This document shows, piece by piece, positions 34,400 through 42,529 of a stretch of DNA of 64,000 nt. A program made the translations under genes and the position numbers. Numbering within the stretch: the stretch's first letter is position 1; every line of letters begins with the position of its first letter. The stretch is from contig NZ_CP016438.1 in assembly GCF_001685355.1 (NCBI RefSeq), forward strand, positions 2,542,001-2,606,000, in the 5' to 3' direction. The DNA comes from Streptomyces lincolnensis (lineage in GTDB: Bacteria; Actinomycetota; Actinomycetes; Streptomycetales; Streptomycetaceae). The notes below the pieces were generated by a model. It saw only the letters and a program-made list of their open reading frames with translations. It was not told the DNA's origin and did no database searches.

Positions 34400-35713
34400 T
34401 CAGCGCAGGTGGCCGGCGCCCGCGCGGTACGCGACGATCCCCGGGACCGCCTTGGGGTGGTCGACCTTGGTCCGCAGGGTCGGCTTCCATCCGGCGCCCG
34501 ACTGGAGGGTCTCCGACGGGATCTCCGCGTTGTGGACGGCGATCAGGTCGGTCCGCCTGCCGTTGACGTAGTTGTTCTCGGCGGTCAGCGGGGCCTCGCT
34601 CCACTTCTTCAAAGCCTTGCCGACGCTCGCCCCGGGCGGCAGCGAGATGGCGTTGTCGGTGGCGTGGAGCTGCGAGGAGATGCCGACACCGAAGATGTAG
34701 TAGTCGTCCTGCTGTTCCTCGTTCACCACGTAGTGGTTGTTGTAGACGTCGACCTGCCCGAACCGCACGCGCGGGGAACGCTGGAGGATCCCGTCGAAGC
34801 GGTTGTGGTGCATGGTGACCTTGAGCTTGCCGGCGTCGATGGCGGCGAGGCCGTCGCCGTTGCCGATCAGCATGTTCTTGTCGTGGTTCTCGTAGCGGTT
34901 CCAGGACACGGTCACGTGGTTGGAGCCGCGCACGATGTCCGTCAGCCCGTCGTGCTGCTGGAAGACCTTGCCGAAGTAGACGGGCCGCTCGCTGTCGGGG
35001 AAGCGGCCGTCGGTGAACGTGTTGTGGTCGAGCCACACGTGGTCCGTGCCGTAGACGACCACGGTGTCGTACTCGGAGTTCCAGTTGCCGGTGTTGTTGT
35101 CGTCGGTCGGGTCCCACTTGGGGAAGCAGTCGAGCGGGGCCTCGATGGTGAGGTTGCGCAGGATGACGTTCGAGACGCCGAAGATCTGGAGGCTGCCGCC
35201 GAGGATGCCGGAGTTCTTCCCGACGCCGACGATGGTGGTGTTGCTGGGGACGAAGGCCTTGATCTGCGCATTCTGGTTGGCCATGGACGCGACCCGCGCG
35301 TCCTCCTGCGGCCCCATGGCGACCTTGTCGTTGCCGTAGACGGCCGGGTCGTAGTCCTTGAGGTACTGCTGGAGGTCGTAGCCGCCGGTGACGAAGGCCT
35401 CGCAGCCCTCCGAGACGGCGTCGATCATGCCCTTGACCTTGATGATCCTGGGTGCGGTGCCGCCGGCGGCGAGCGCGGCCTTGAACTCCGCCCAGGTGGT
35501 GACCGTGTAGACGTGCTCGGCGTCGGCGGCCGAACCGCCGGTCGTGCCGGCGCCCTCGGAGCCCCAGCCGTCGTTGGCGCCGAGGACCTGGCGGCCGAGG
35601 TCCCGGGAACCCGCCTCGGCACCGGTGCCGGTGAGACCGAGGACGAGCGCGGTGCAGCCGATCAGCACGGCGGACTTTCTCATGGCATGCCCATGCCAGA
35701 CCTGTGTGTTCAT
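34400..35713 (-). CDS. Secreted pectate lyase, PL1 family
   Basis: 437 residues from ATG 35713 (an ATG at 35683, ten codons in, is an alternative start). Signal segment SAVLIGCTALVLGLTGTGAEA. PL1 motifs: ANDGWGSEGAGTTGGSAADAEHVYTV, NTTIVGVGKNSGILGG, HVWLDHNTFTDGRFPDSERP, QHDGLTDIVRGSNHVTVSWNRYENHDK and RSPRVRFGQVDVYNNHYV. It closely resembles the PL1 lyase at 43689 in its N-terminus. It is followed by its own terminator and preceded, after 32 bp, by the rhamnogalacturonan acetylesterase gene. Confidence 0.9.
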   Translation of the reverse strand: MNTQVWHGHAMRKSAVLIGCTALVLGLTGTGAEAGSRDLGRQVLGANDGWGSEGAGTTGGSAADAEHVYTVTTWAEFKAALAAGGTAPRIIKVKGMIDAVSEGCEAFVTGGYDLQQYLKDYDPAVYGNDKVAMGPQEDARVASMANQNAQIKAFVPSNTTIVGVGKNSGILGGSLQIFGVSNVILRNLTIEAPLDCFPKWDPTDDNNTGNWNSEYDTVVVYGTDHVWLDHNTFTDGRFPDSERPVYFGKVFQQHDGLTDIVRGSNHVTVSWNRYENHDKNMLIGNGDGLAAIDAGKLKVTMHHNRFDGILQRSPRVRFGQVDVYNNHYVVNEEQQDDYYIFGVGISSQLHATDNAISLPPGASVGKALKKWSEAPLTAENNYVNGRRTDLIAVHNAEIPSETLQSGAGWKPTLRTKVDHPKAVPGIVAYRAGAGHLR

Positions 35714-35745
35714 GGTGCGGCTCTCTTCTCTGCGGTTCGGGATGG

Positions 35746-36546
35746 TTACGCGGCGGCTTGTGGCCAGGTGATCCACGACTCGGGGATCACCTGGTCGAGC
35801 CGGCGGACGTCCTGCGGGGCCAGCACCCGGGTGCGCAGCAGCTCACGCGCCACCAGCCGGGCCACGGCGATCGCGCCGGGCGGGTTGAAGTGCGTGTTGT
35901 CCTGCTCGGTCGCCGTCCAGTTGAAGTACGTCTTCGTGCCCTCGACACCGAGCTCCTGCCACAGCGCGAGCGACAGGGCCTGGAGGTCGAGCAGCGCGAC
36001 GCGTTCCTGCTCGGCGAGCGCACGCATCGCCGCCGGATACTCGCCATGGGTCGGCACGGCCTTGCCGCCCGTGTCGAACCTGCGGCGCTCCACCGGCGTC
36101 GCCAGCACCGGCCGGGCGCCCCGCGCACGGGCGCCCTCGACATAGAGACGCAGATGGTCCTGGTACGTCGTCCAGGGCTCGGTGTACCGAGTGGGATCCT
36201 CGGCCTTCTCGTCGTTGTGCGCGAACTGGATCACCAGGAAGTCGCCCGGCCTGATCGCGCCGAGGACGACGTCCAGCCGCCCTTCGTCCACAAAGCTCTT
36301 CGAACTGCGCCCGTTCACCGCGTGGTTGGCGACGGCCAGCCCCTTGCGCAGGAAGAACGGGATCGCCATCCCCCACCCGGTCTCGGGTGCGGCGGCGGCG
36401 TATTTCTGGGCCGCGGTGGAATCACCGGCGATGTAGAGGGTCCGGGAACGGCGGCTTCCGGAGGCCTGGGCAGTGCCGGTCGCGGCGAGGCCGAGGGGAA
36501 CGGCCGCGACTGCCGCGGTGGTTACTTGTCTGCGGGTGAGTGACAC
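35746..36546 (-). CDS. Secreted rhamnogalacturonan acetylesterase (SGNH hydrolase, CE12-like)
   Basis: Removes acetyl groups from the rhamnogalacturonan I backbone. 266 residues with a Tat-type signal (LTRRQVTTAAVAAVPLGLAA). SGNH blocks: GDST (Ser43), the Gly/Asn blocks in HAVNGRSSKSF and QFAHNDEK, and the Asp216-x-x-His219 pair in QDNTHFNPPGA. Start is GTG at 36546. The AAAGG ribosome site is part of a small hairpin (see 36553-36567). It lies between a PL1 lyase and the sugar-binding lipoprotein. Confidence 0.87.
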   Translation of the reverse strand: MSLTRRQVTTAAVAAVPLGLAATGTAQASGSRRSRTLYIAGDSTAAQKYAAAAPETGWGMAIPFFLRKGLAVANHAVNGRSSKSFVDEGRLDVVLGAIRPGDFLVIQFAHNDEKAEDPTRYTEPWTTYQDHLRLYVEGARARGARPVLATPVERRRFDTGGKAVPTHGEYPAAMRALAEQERVALLDLQALSLALWQELGVEGTKTYFNWTATEQDNTHFNPPGAIAVARLVARELLRTRVLAPQDVRRLDQVIPESWITWPQAAA

Positions 36547-36552
36547 GGGGGT

Positions 36553-36567
36553 GCCTTTCTCAAAGGC
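36553..36567 (-). promoter_or_regulatory. Small hairpin including the ribosome-binding site
   Basis: On the minus strand GCCTTT-GAG-AAAGGC forms a 6-bp stem, and the AAAGG arm is the Shine-Dalgarno sequence 7 nt before the GTG at 36546. Folding would hide the ribosome site. The 9-mer GTGCCTTTC also recurs on the plus strand at 36591. Confidence 0.35.
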
Positions 36568-36613
36568 GTGCGAACTAGATCTGTGCGGTGGTGCCTTTCA
36601 CGTGGGGGGTAAC

Positions 36614-36644
36614 CCCCGCGCCCCTGGTGTTCAGGGGCGCGGGG
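36614..36644 (-). terminator. Strong terminator after the sugar-binding protein gene
   Basis: CCCCGCGCCCCTG (36614-36626) pairs perfectly with CAGGGGCGCGGGG (36632-36644) around a 5-nt loop, 27 bp past the stop at 36672. The right arm shares GGGGCGCGGGG with the recurring 27-nt element, so this may be a related variant. Confidence 0.8.
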
Positions 36645-36671
36645 CGGTGCTTGACGTGCGTTACCGAAGTC

Positions 36672-38015
36672 TCAGCCGTTCCGCTCGTTCCACTCCGCCT
36701 GCGCCGTGTTCAGCTGGTCGGCGAGCGTGTCCAGGAACTCCTTCGCCTTCATGTCCCCGAGCAGCACCTTCTGGAGGTTCGGCTCGTTGTCGGCCTTGGA
36801 GATCGTGTTCCAGTCGGGCAGGTAGTACGGCAGCTGCACGATCGTCGTGGACCCGTCACTGAGCGCCGCGGCGGCCAGCTTCGTCGGCTCCGCCTCCGAC
36901 ACCCACGCGTCCTTGGCCGCGTCGGTGTTCGACGGCACCTGGCCCGCGGACTTGTTGAACTTCGAGTTCTCCGCGGCGGACGTGGCGAACTCGATGAACT
37001 TCCAGGCCGCTTCCTTGTTCTTGGAGCTCTTGAACAGCCCCAGTCCGTCGACGGGGTTGGACACCTGGACCCGCTTGCCGGCGAGACCGGTCGGCTGCGG
37101 AATGCCCCGGAACTTGTCGACCCCGAGCGCCTTCACATGGTCCTGGTAGGAACCCAGGTTGTGGTTCAGCATTCCGATCGTGCCGGAATCCCACTGGGCG
37201 ACCATCTTGGTGAAGTCGTTGTTCAGGTCGGCGGCCGGGGTGACCTTCTTGTAGAGGGCCGCGTACTTCTCCAGCGCCGCGACGTTCTTGGGGTCGTTGA
37301 CCGTCGTCTTGTCGCCGTTCCAGAACGAGGTGATCCCGCTCTGCCCGTACATCGCGTCCAGCGCCTGGGCTATGGAACCGGCGCCGCCGCGGATGGTGTA
37401 GCCGAACTCGTTCTTCTTGGCGTCGGTGAGCTTGTCCGCGGCCTCGTAGAACTTGTCCCAGGTGGTGGGCGCGTCCAGGCCCGCCTGCTCGAACAGGTCG
37501 GTGCGGTAGTACAGGACGCCGTTGTTGGCGGAGGTCGGGATGGAGTACAGCGTGCCGTCACCACCGCCGGCCGCCTTCAGCGACTTGACCATGTCCTCGT
37601 TCATCTTGCCGTTCAGCGAGGACTTGGTGAGCCGGTCGTCCAGCGGCTCCAGGGCGTTCTGGGCGGCGAAGCCGGCGAGCATCGCGGCGCCGACACCGCC
37701 GACGTCGGGCAGGCCGCCGCCCTGGAGGGCGGTGTCGACCTTGGACTGGTAGTCGGTGGAGGGGATGCCGACGTACTCGACCTTGATGTCCGGGTTCGCC
37801 TTCTCGAAGTCGGCGATGACCTCCTTCCAGATGTCGGTGCGCACACCGCCGTTGTTGTCCCAGAAGACGATCTCGCCCTTGCCGCTGCCCTCTTCGCCCT
37901 TGTCACCGCCGGTGCCGCTGCCGTCGTCACCGCAGGCGGTGGCGGTCAGGGCGAGGACGGAGCCCAGAGCGACGGCCACGGCGGCGCGCCTGCTTCTGCG
38001 GATGCTGATCTTCAT
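36672..38015 (-). CDS. Extracellular sugar-binding lipoprotein of a CUT1 ABC importer
   Basis: 447 residues of solute-binding family 1. Signal with lipobox LTATAC (Cys28), then a Gly/Glu-rich tether and KGEIVFWDNNGGVRTDIWKEVIADFEKANPDIKVEYVG, the typical N-terminal lobe. ATG 38015 is the first codon giving a lipoprotein signal. It is flanked by pectin enzymes and shares orientation with the permeases at 45232-47060, which lack a binding protein of their own, so it most likely serves them. The ligand is probably a pectin or arabinan oligosaccharide (inference). Confidence 0.87.
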   Translation of the reverse strand: MKISIRRSRRAAVAVALGSVLALTATACGDDGSGTGGDKGEEGSGKGEIVFWDNNGGVRTDIWKEVIADFEKANPDIKVEYVGIPSTDYQSKVDTALQGGGLPDVGGVGAAMLAGFAAQNALEPLDDRLTKSSLNGKMNEDMVKSLKAAGGGDGTLYSIPTSANNGVLYYRTDLFEQAGLDAPTTWDKFYEAADKLTDAKKNEFGYTIRGGAGSIAQALDAMYGQSGITSFWNGDKTTVNDPKNVAALEKYAALYKKVTPAADLNNDFTKMVAQWDSGTIGMLNHNLGSYQDHVKALGVDKFRGIPQPTGLAGKRVQVSNPVDGLGLFKSSKNKEAAWKFIEFATSAAENSKFNKSAGQVPSNTDAAKDAWVSEAEPTKLAAAALSDGSTTIVQLPYYLPDWNTISKADNEPNLQKVLLGDMKAKEFLDTLADQLNTAQAEWNERNG

Positions 38016-38080
38016 TGGTCGGCTCTCTTCTTCTGGTTCAAACACTTCTTGATGGAGCGAAGCTCAGGTGGGGCTGTGGG

Positions 38081-38111
38081 GCTGTGCAGGGGTGGTGCTG
38101 TGCAGGGGTGG
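38081..38111. repeat. 15-bp tandem direct repeat
   Basis: GCTGTGCAGGGGTGG occurs at 38081-38095 and again at 38097-38111. It lies between the PL1-CE8 stop and the binding-protein start and could be part of the latter's control region or simply slippage. Confidence 0.6.
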
Positions 38112-38130
38112 AGCTATGGAGTTGTGGGGG

Positions 38131-40140
38131 TCAGTGGCGGGCGTACGGCGCCCAGCCGTCGGTGCCCGCGAGGTAGTCGGCGACGGTGTGGTCCCGGGCC
38201 GCGGTGTCGCTCATCTGCGGCCGGTCCGCGGTCACCCCGGCGCCCGGCCCGCGGTTGTGGTACTCGGTGAAGCGCGCGTCCTTCCACGAGAAGCCGCTCA
38301 TGTCGGTCCACGGCGAGGACTTGATCGCGGCGGGCAGCCAGGTGTCGCGGATCAGCACCTGGGCGACGGCGTTCGGCTCCCCGCCCGGGTGCCACGGCCG
38401 CCCCAGGTGGAAGGTCCCGGCCGGCGCGTCGCTCACGATCCGCGAACCGGTGATCAGGAAGCCGTACGGGTTGCCGGTCCAGGTCGAAGCGGCCGTGATG
38501 TAGCCGTTGTTGCTGTCCGAGCCCCGGCTCAGCGCCCGGATCACGGACCGCTCGACGACGGTGGTGGCCCGTCCGTAGACGAAGTCGACGTCGCCCTCGA
38601 TGTAGGAGTCGCGGACGTAGACCCGGCTGATCACGTCCAGCTTGGGGCTGTCGGTCATCAGGGTGTCCTGGTTGCCCAGGAACGCGGTGTCCTCGAAGAC
38701 GATCCGGTCGCCGGTCGTCTTCATGGCGAGGGCCTGCTCGCCCTTCAGCTCGACCGCGGCCTCGTCGAAGTCGTTGCTGAAGGTGAGGTTGCGGGCGGTG
38801 ACGTCGTTCGCCGCGATCCGTACCGTCGCGCTGCCGGTCGAACCCCCGTACTCGGCGGGCGTGTCGAAGACGATGACGGTGTCGGACCGGTCCTGTCCAG
38901 TCCCCTGGAGCACGATGTTCGGCTTGGTCGCGGGGATGAGGACCTTCTCCCGGTACGTCCCCGGAGCCACCGCGATCGTCACCGGCACGGTGTTGCCGGC
39001 GGGCACGGCGTCCACGGCGGCCTGCACGGTCGGGTGGTCGGCCGGGACCCGCAGGGCCACCCCGATCCGCTTCTGCGGGCCGGAGAACTTTTTCACCAGC
39101 GCCGGGACGGCGGCCGCCGGGTCCAGCCGGTAGGCGTAGAACTCCCGCGGGTCGAAGGCGGCGCCCCACGCGTCGTGCCGTCCGCTCGTGTTCCGCAGGA
39201 TCGACCCGCGCTGCACCAACTCGGCGGTGGCGTCGGCCTGGTAGGGGTGCTGGACGTCCTGGTAGTAGCTGTTCTCGATGACCATCTTCGTCCGGCCGCG
39301 CGACCAGTTCCCGTACGTCCACACGGGGTCGCCGGGATCCACCTGTGCCGTCAGGTAGTTGTTGTAGAGGTGGGCGTAGGCCGCGTTGTCCACGGACGGG
39401 TTGCGCTGCTTGGTGTTCGCGAACCAGTTGTGGTCGATCGTGATCTGCGTCCTGACGTTGGTGGTCCAGCCCAGCCCGAACGTCTTGTTGTTGTTCTCGA
39501 AGCGGTTGTAGGAGACGGTGATGTACTCGCTGTCCTTGCGGACGTCGAGCTGCCCGTCGCAGATGTTCGAGAAGCGGTTGTGGTCGACCCAGACGTGGTG
39601 GACGGTGTCCATCTGGATGCCGTCGAAGTCGGTGTCCTTGCAGTCCCAGTTGCCCTCGACCGCCGAGTCGCGGATCGTCATGTTGCGGATGATCACGTTG
39701 TGCGTGCCGGGTGCGAGGTGGAACTCGCCCTGCACCAGTTCACCGCCCGTGCCGACGCCGACGATCGTCTTGTCCGAGGCGACGGTGACGCTCGCGCCGA
39801 AGGGCTGCGCGGTGATCGTGCCCTGGACACGGATGACGTACGGCTCGGGCGCCGCCGCGTACGCGGCCAGCGAGGCCTGGTCGGTGACGGTCACGACCTT
39901 GCCGCCCGCCCCGCCGGTGGTCCCGCCGGCCAGCGAGGCGAACCCGTGCGGCCGGTCGCTCCAGCGGTCGGCCGCACCCGAGGAGGCCGGCGACGGGACC
40001 GACGAGGAGGCCGGCGCGGGGGTCGCCGCACGGGCGTCCCCGAGCGACCCGAGGAACAGGGCGCCCACCAGGGCGAGCACGGCGGCCACGACTCTGGCGT
40101 GCCCCGGTCTCAGTAAACGCTTGCTACGGAAGTGCGTCAT
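38131..40140 (-). CDS. Bifunctional secreted pectate lyase (PL1)-pectin methylesterase (CE8) fusion (contains a TTA codon)
   Basis: 669 residues. Signal peptide about 1-38 (VVAAVLALVGALFLGSLGDARA). PL1 module about 55-345: FASLAGGTTGGAGGKVVTV, KTIVGVGTGGELVQGEFH, HHVWVDHNRFSNICDGQLDVRKDSEYITVSYNRFE and NTKQRNPSVDNAAYAHLYNNYL. CE8 module about 365-669: IAVAPGTYREKVLIP, GEQALAMKTTGDRIVFEDTAFLGNQDTLM, IEGDVDFVYGRATTVVE and LGRPWHPGGE. One chain could demethylate pectin and cleave the product. ATG 40140 with GGGAG upstream is chosen over ATG 40152. Codon 9 is TTA (40114-40116). It sits in the gap between the binding protein and GH43 genes. Confidence 0.92.
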   Translation of the reverse strand: MTHFRSKRLLRPGHARVVAAVLALVGALFLGSLGDARAATPAPASSSVPSPASSGAADRWSDRPHGFASLAGGTTGGAGGKVVTVTDQASLAAYAAAPEPYVIRVQGTITAQPFGASVTVASDKTIVGVGTGGELVQGEFHLAPGTHNVIIRNMTIRDSAVEGNWDCKDTDFDGIQMDTVHHVWVDHNRFSNICDGQLDVRKDSEYITVSYNRFENNNKTFGLGWTTNVRTQITIDHNWFANTKQRNPSVDNAAYAHLYNNYLTAQVDPGDPVWTYGNWSRGRTKMVIENSYYQDVQHPYQADATAELVQRGSILRNTSGRHDAWGAAFDPREFYAYRLDPAAAVPALVKKFSGPQKRIGVALRVPADHPTVQAAVDAVPAGNTVPVTIAVAPGTYREKVLIPATKPNIVLQGTGQDRSDTVIVFDTPAEYGGSTGSATVRIAANDVTARNLTFSNDFDEAAVELKGEQALAMKTTGDRIVFEDTAFLGNQDTLMTDSPKLDVISRVYVRDSYIEGDVDFVYGRATTVVERSVIRALSRGSDSNNGYITAASTWTGNPYGFLITGSRIVSDAPAGTFHLGRPWHPGGEPNAVAQVLIRDTWLPAAIKSSPWTDMSGFSWKDARFTEYHNRGPGAGVTADRPQMSDTAARDHTVADYLAGTDGWAPYARH
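40113..40124. promoter_or_regulatory. LacI-type operator-like site inside the 5' end of the PL1-CE8 gene
   Basis: GTAAACGCTTGC fits the common LacI/GalR operator pattern G-N-AA-N-CG-N-TT-N-C, with the central CG. It is 17-28 nt inside the coding sequence, where a bound repressor would act as a roadblock, and it includes the TTA codon. It may be chance. Confidence 0.3.
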
Positions 40141-40169
40141 TGCGGCTCCCAACAGGCGGACGGGGTGGG

Positions 40170-41687
40170 TTACAGCGGGGTGATCCGGAACCGGGTGAAG
40201 CTCGCCGCGCCGGCGTGTCCCGGTCCGGCGGGTGCGAGGGCGAACAGTCCGAGCAGGGCGCCGACCCAGCGCCAGGGGGTGGCGGCGAAGACCGGTCCCG
40301 AGGGAGTCGGGCCCTCCCCGATGTCGTAGAAGAAGCGGCAGCGCGCCCCGGCGCCGATCTCGATCCGCAGCCGTGCCCGTCCCTCGGGAGCGAGCCGCGG
40401 ATGGTCGGCGTCCCGTTCCTTCTCGGCGACCGCTTCGGCGAACCGGTGCACGAGGTGGACCTCACCGTCGGCGCCCCGCTGGAGGCCGATCCAGCCGAAC
40501 GCGTCGCCGAGGACCGCGAGGCCCGCGCGGGCGCCCGGTTCCTCGCCGTGCAGGGTCAGATCGACCTCGACGGCGGACGGGGTGCCCGGCAGCCGCTGGG
40601 TCAGGACGTGGGGCAGCTTGCGCAGGTCGTGCGCGTCGGCCGAGCGGACGCAGGCCAGGCGGAGGCCGTCCCCGGAGTGCTGGGTGGCCCAGCCGTCCTG
40701 CGGGTTGGCCGTCCACTGCCACTGACGTCCGAAGCGTCCGCCGGGGAAGTCGTCGTCGGTGGCCGGGGCGGCGGCCGACTGCTCGGGCAGGTCCGGCTTC
40801 CTGTGGACGGCGACGGGGGCGCCCTCGTCGCCGAGCACCGGCCAGCCGTCCGTGCCCCAGCGCATCGGCTGGAGGTGGACGACCCTGCCGTAGGCGCCCT
40901 TCTGCTGGAAGTGCAGGAACCAGTCCTCGCCGGACGGGGTGCGCACCCAGCCGCCCTGGTGGGGGCCGTTGACGTCGGTGTCCCTCTGCTCCAGGACGAT
41001 CTGTTCCTCGTACGGTCCGAAGAAGCCGCGCGAGCGGAAGGCGCCCTGCCAGCCGGTCTCCACTCCCCCGGCCGGCGCCAGGATCCAGAACCAGCCGTCG
41101 TGCCGGTACAGCTTGGGGCCTTCGAGGGTGAACCAGCCGGGAATGCGGTCCCCGTCGACGATCACCTTGCCCTCGTCGAGAAGTGACGTCCCGTCAGGGT
41201 GCATCCGGTGCCCGGTGAGACGGTTCTTGATGCCCGAGCGGGACTTCGCCCAGGCGTGCACCAGATAGGCCTCACCGGTCTCGTCGTCCCACAGCGGGCA
41301 GGGGTCGATGAGCCCCTTGCCCGCCTTGACGAGGTGCGGACGTGTCCAAGGGCCCCTGATCCCGGGGGCGTTGACCTGGAAGATGCCCTGGTCGGGGTCG
41401 CCCCAGAAGATCCAGAAGCGGTCGTCGTGGTGCCGGAGGGAGGGTGCCCAGACACCGCAGTCGTGCCGCGGCGCCGCGAACTCCGCGCCCGGTTCCAGCC
41501 GTTCGAGGGCGTGGCCGACCAGGGTCCAGTTGACCAGGTCGCGCGAGTGCAGCAGCGGCAGGCCGGGGACGCGGCCGAAGCTGGAGGCCGTGAGGTAGAA
41601 GTCGTCGCCGACGCGGACGACGTCCGGATCGGACCAGTCGGCGTTCAGGATCGGGTTCGTATACGTCATGGGGTCCGTGTACGTCAC
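40170..41687 (-). CDS. Intracellular GH43 beta-xylosidase/alpha-arabinofuranosidase-like enzyme
   Basis: 505 residues without signal peptide. N-terminal five-bladed propeller (about 1-290) with catalytic base region NADWSDPDVVRVGDDFYLTASSF, pKa-modulating Asp in GLIDPCPLWDDETGEAYLVHAW and acid Glu in WFTLEGPKLYRHDGWFWI. C-terminal jelly-roll (about 315-505) of the beta-xylosidase type. Start is GTG 41687, overlapping the PmoA-like gene by 4 bp; ATG 41669 is an alternative. It would hydrolyse imported arabino- or xylo-oligosaccharides. Its position in the operon with the importer supports this. Confidence 0.85.
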   Translation of the reverse strand: MTYTDPMTYTNPILNADWSDPDVVRVGDDFYLTASSFGRVPGLPLLHSRDLVNWTLVGHALERLEPGAEFAAPRHDCGVWAPSLRHHDDRFWIFWGDPDQGIFQVNAPGIRGPWTRPHLVKAGKGLIDPCPLWDDETGEAYLVHAWAKSRSGIKNRLTGHRMHPDGTSLLDEGKVIVDGDRIPGWFTLEGPKLYRHDGWFWILAPAGGVETGWQGAFRSRGFFGPYEEQIVLEQRDTDVNGPHQGGWVRTPSGEDWFLHFQQKGAYGRVVHLQPMRWGTDGWPVLGDEGAPVAVHRKPDLPEQSAAAPATDDDFPGGRFGRQWQWTANPQDGWATQHSGDGLRLACVRSADAHDLRKLPHVLTQRLPGTPSAVEVDLTLHGEEPGARAGLAVLGDAFGWIGLQRGADGEVHLVHRFAEAVAEKERDADHPRLAPEGRARLRIEIGAGARCRFFYDIGEGPTPSGPVFAATPWRWVGALLGLFALAPAGPGHAGAASFTRFRITPL

Positions 41688-42529
41688 TGGCTGACCGCCT
41701 TCCGCACCAGGGCCGCCGCCTCGTGCCGGTCCAGGCGGCCGTCCGCGACCACGGTGACGATCCGCCGTACCACGGTGTCGCCGGGCGGGATCGGCAGCCG
41801 CGCGTCGTGGGCCAACGACGAGCCCACGCCCGGGTATTCGGCGGTGCGCACGAACCAGGGGTCACGGCGGGTCTGCTCCGTGGCGCCGGCGAAGACCAGC
41901 GTCCAGGCGGCGCCGGCCAGGGCTATCCACCCGGCGCGGGTGCCGTGCAGGGCCGACTCGCCCTCGGTGTCGGCGCTGAACACCTCCGGCGCCTCCTGCT
42001 CCTTGCGGGCCCGCCAGAAGAACCCGCCGTAGGCCGCGCCGGGGCGGCCGTTGGTGGCCGGGCTCCCGATCGACAGCTCCTCGGGGGTGACGTTGGTGAG
42101 GGAGAAGGTGAAGTCCAACGCCCAGGCCGTGTCGGTGAGTTCGGTGGCGGCGACGGTACGGCGCTCGCGCAGCAGCTCGGCTCCGGCGGCGACCCAGCGC
42201 AGTTCCTCGACGAAGCCGTCCGGGTCGCGCAGCTGGAACGTGGTGTGGCGCTGGGCTCCGTGGTTGTCGAGCTCGGTCGGCCCCCGGTCGCGGACGTAGG
42301 TGCGTCCGCCCCAGAAGTTGAACCCCTCGACGTCGGGAACAGCGACACCGACGCCGAGGTGGTGGGTGTGGTCGGCGGGGCTCAGTTCGGTGACCGCCGT
42401 GCCGGCCAGGGTGGTGACGGGGTGCAGGTAGGGGCGAGGGCTGAGCCGGGCGGGCAGCTCGGGCCGGGTGATGTAGCGGCCGACCGGGCGGCCCGCGATC
42501 CGCAGGACCGGTGAGTCGTTGGTCGTCAT
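41684..42529 (-). CDS. PmoA-like (DUF6807) protein
   Basis: 281 residues, no signal. Segments RPYLHPVTTLAGTAVTELSPADHTHHLGVGVAVPDVEGFNFWGG and FTFSLTNVTPEELSIGSPATNG are typical of the PmoA-like family. That family recurs beside Gfo/Idh/MocA oxidoreductases in carbohydrate loci but has no assigned reaction. It overlaps the oxidoreductase stop by one base (TGATG) and the GH43 start by 4 bp, so it is part of a tightly coupled operon. It may have a beta-sandwich, sugar-binding fold. Confidence 0.75.
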   Translation of the reverse strand: MTTNDSPVLRIAGRPVGRYITRPELPARLSPRPYLHPVTTLAGTAVTELSPADHTHHLGVGVAVPDVEGFNFWGGRTYVRDRGPTELDNHGAQRHTTFQLRDPDGFVEELRWVAAGAELLRERRTVAATELTDTAWALDFTFSLTNVTPEELSIGSPATNGRPGAAYGGFFWRARKEQEAPEVFSADTEGESALHGTRAGWIALAGAAWTLVFAGATEQTRRDPWFVRTAEYPGVGSSLAHDARLPIPPGDTVVRRIVTVVADGRLDRHEAAALVRKAVSQ

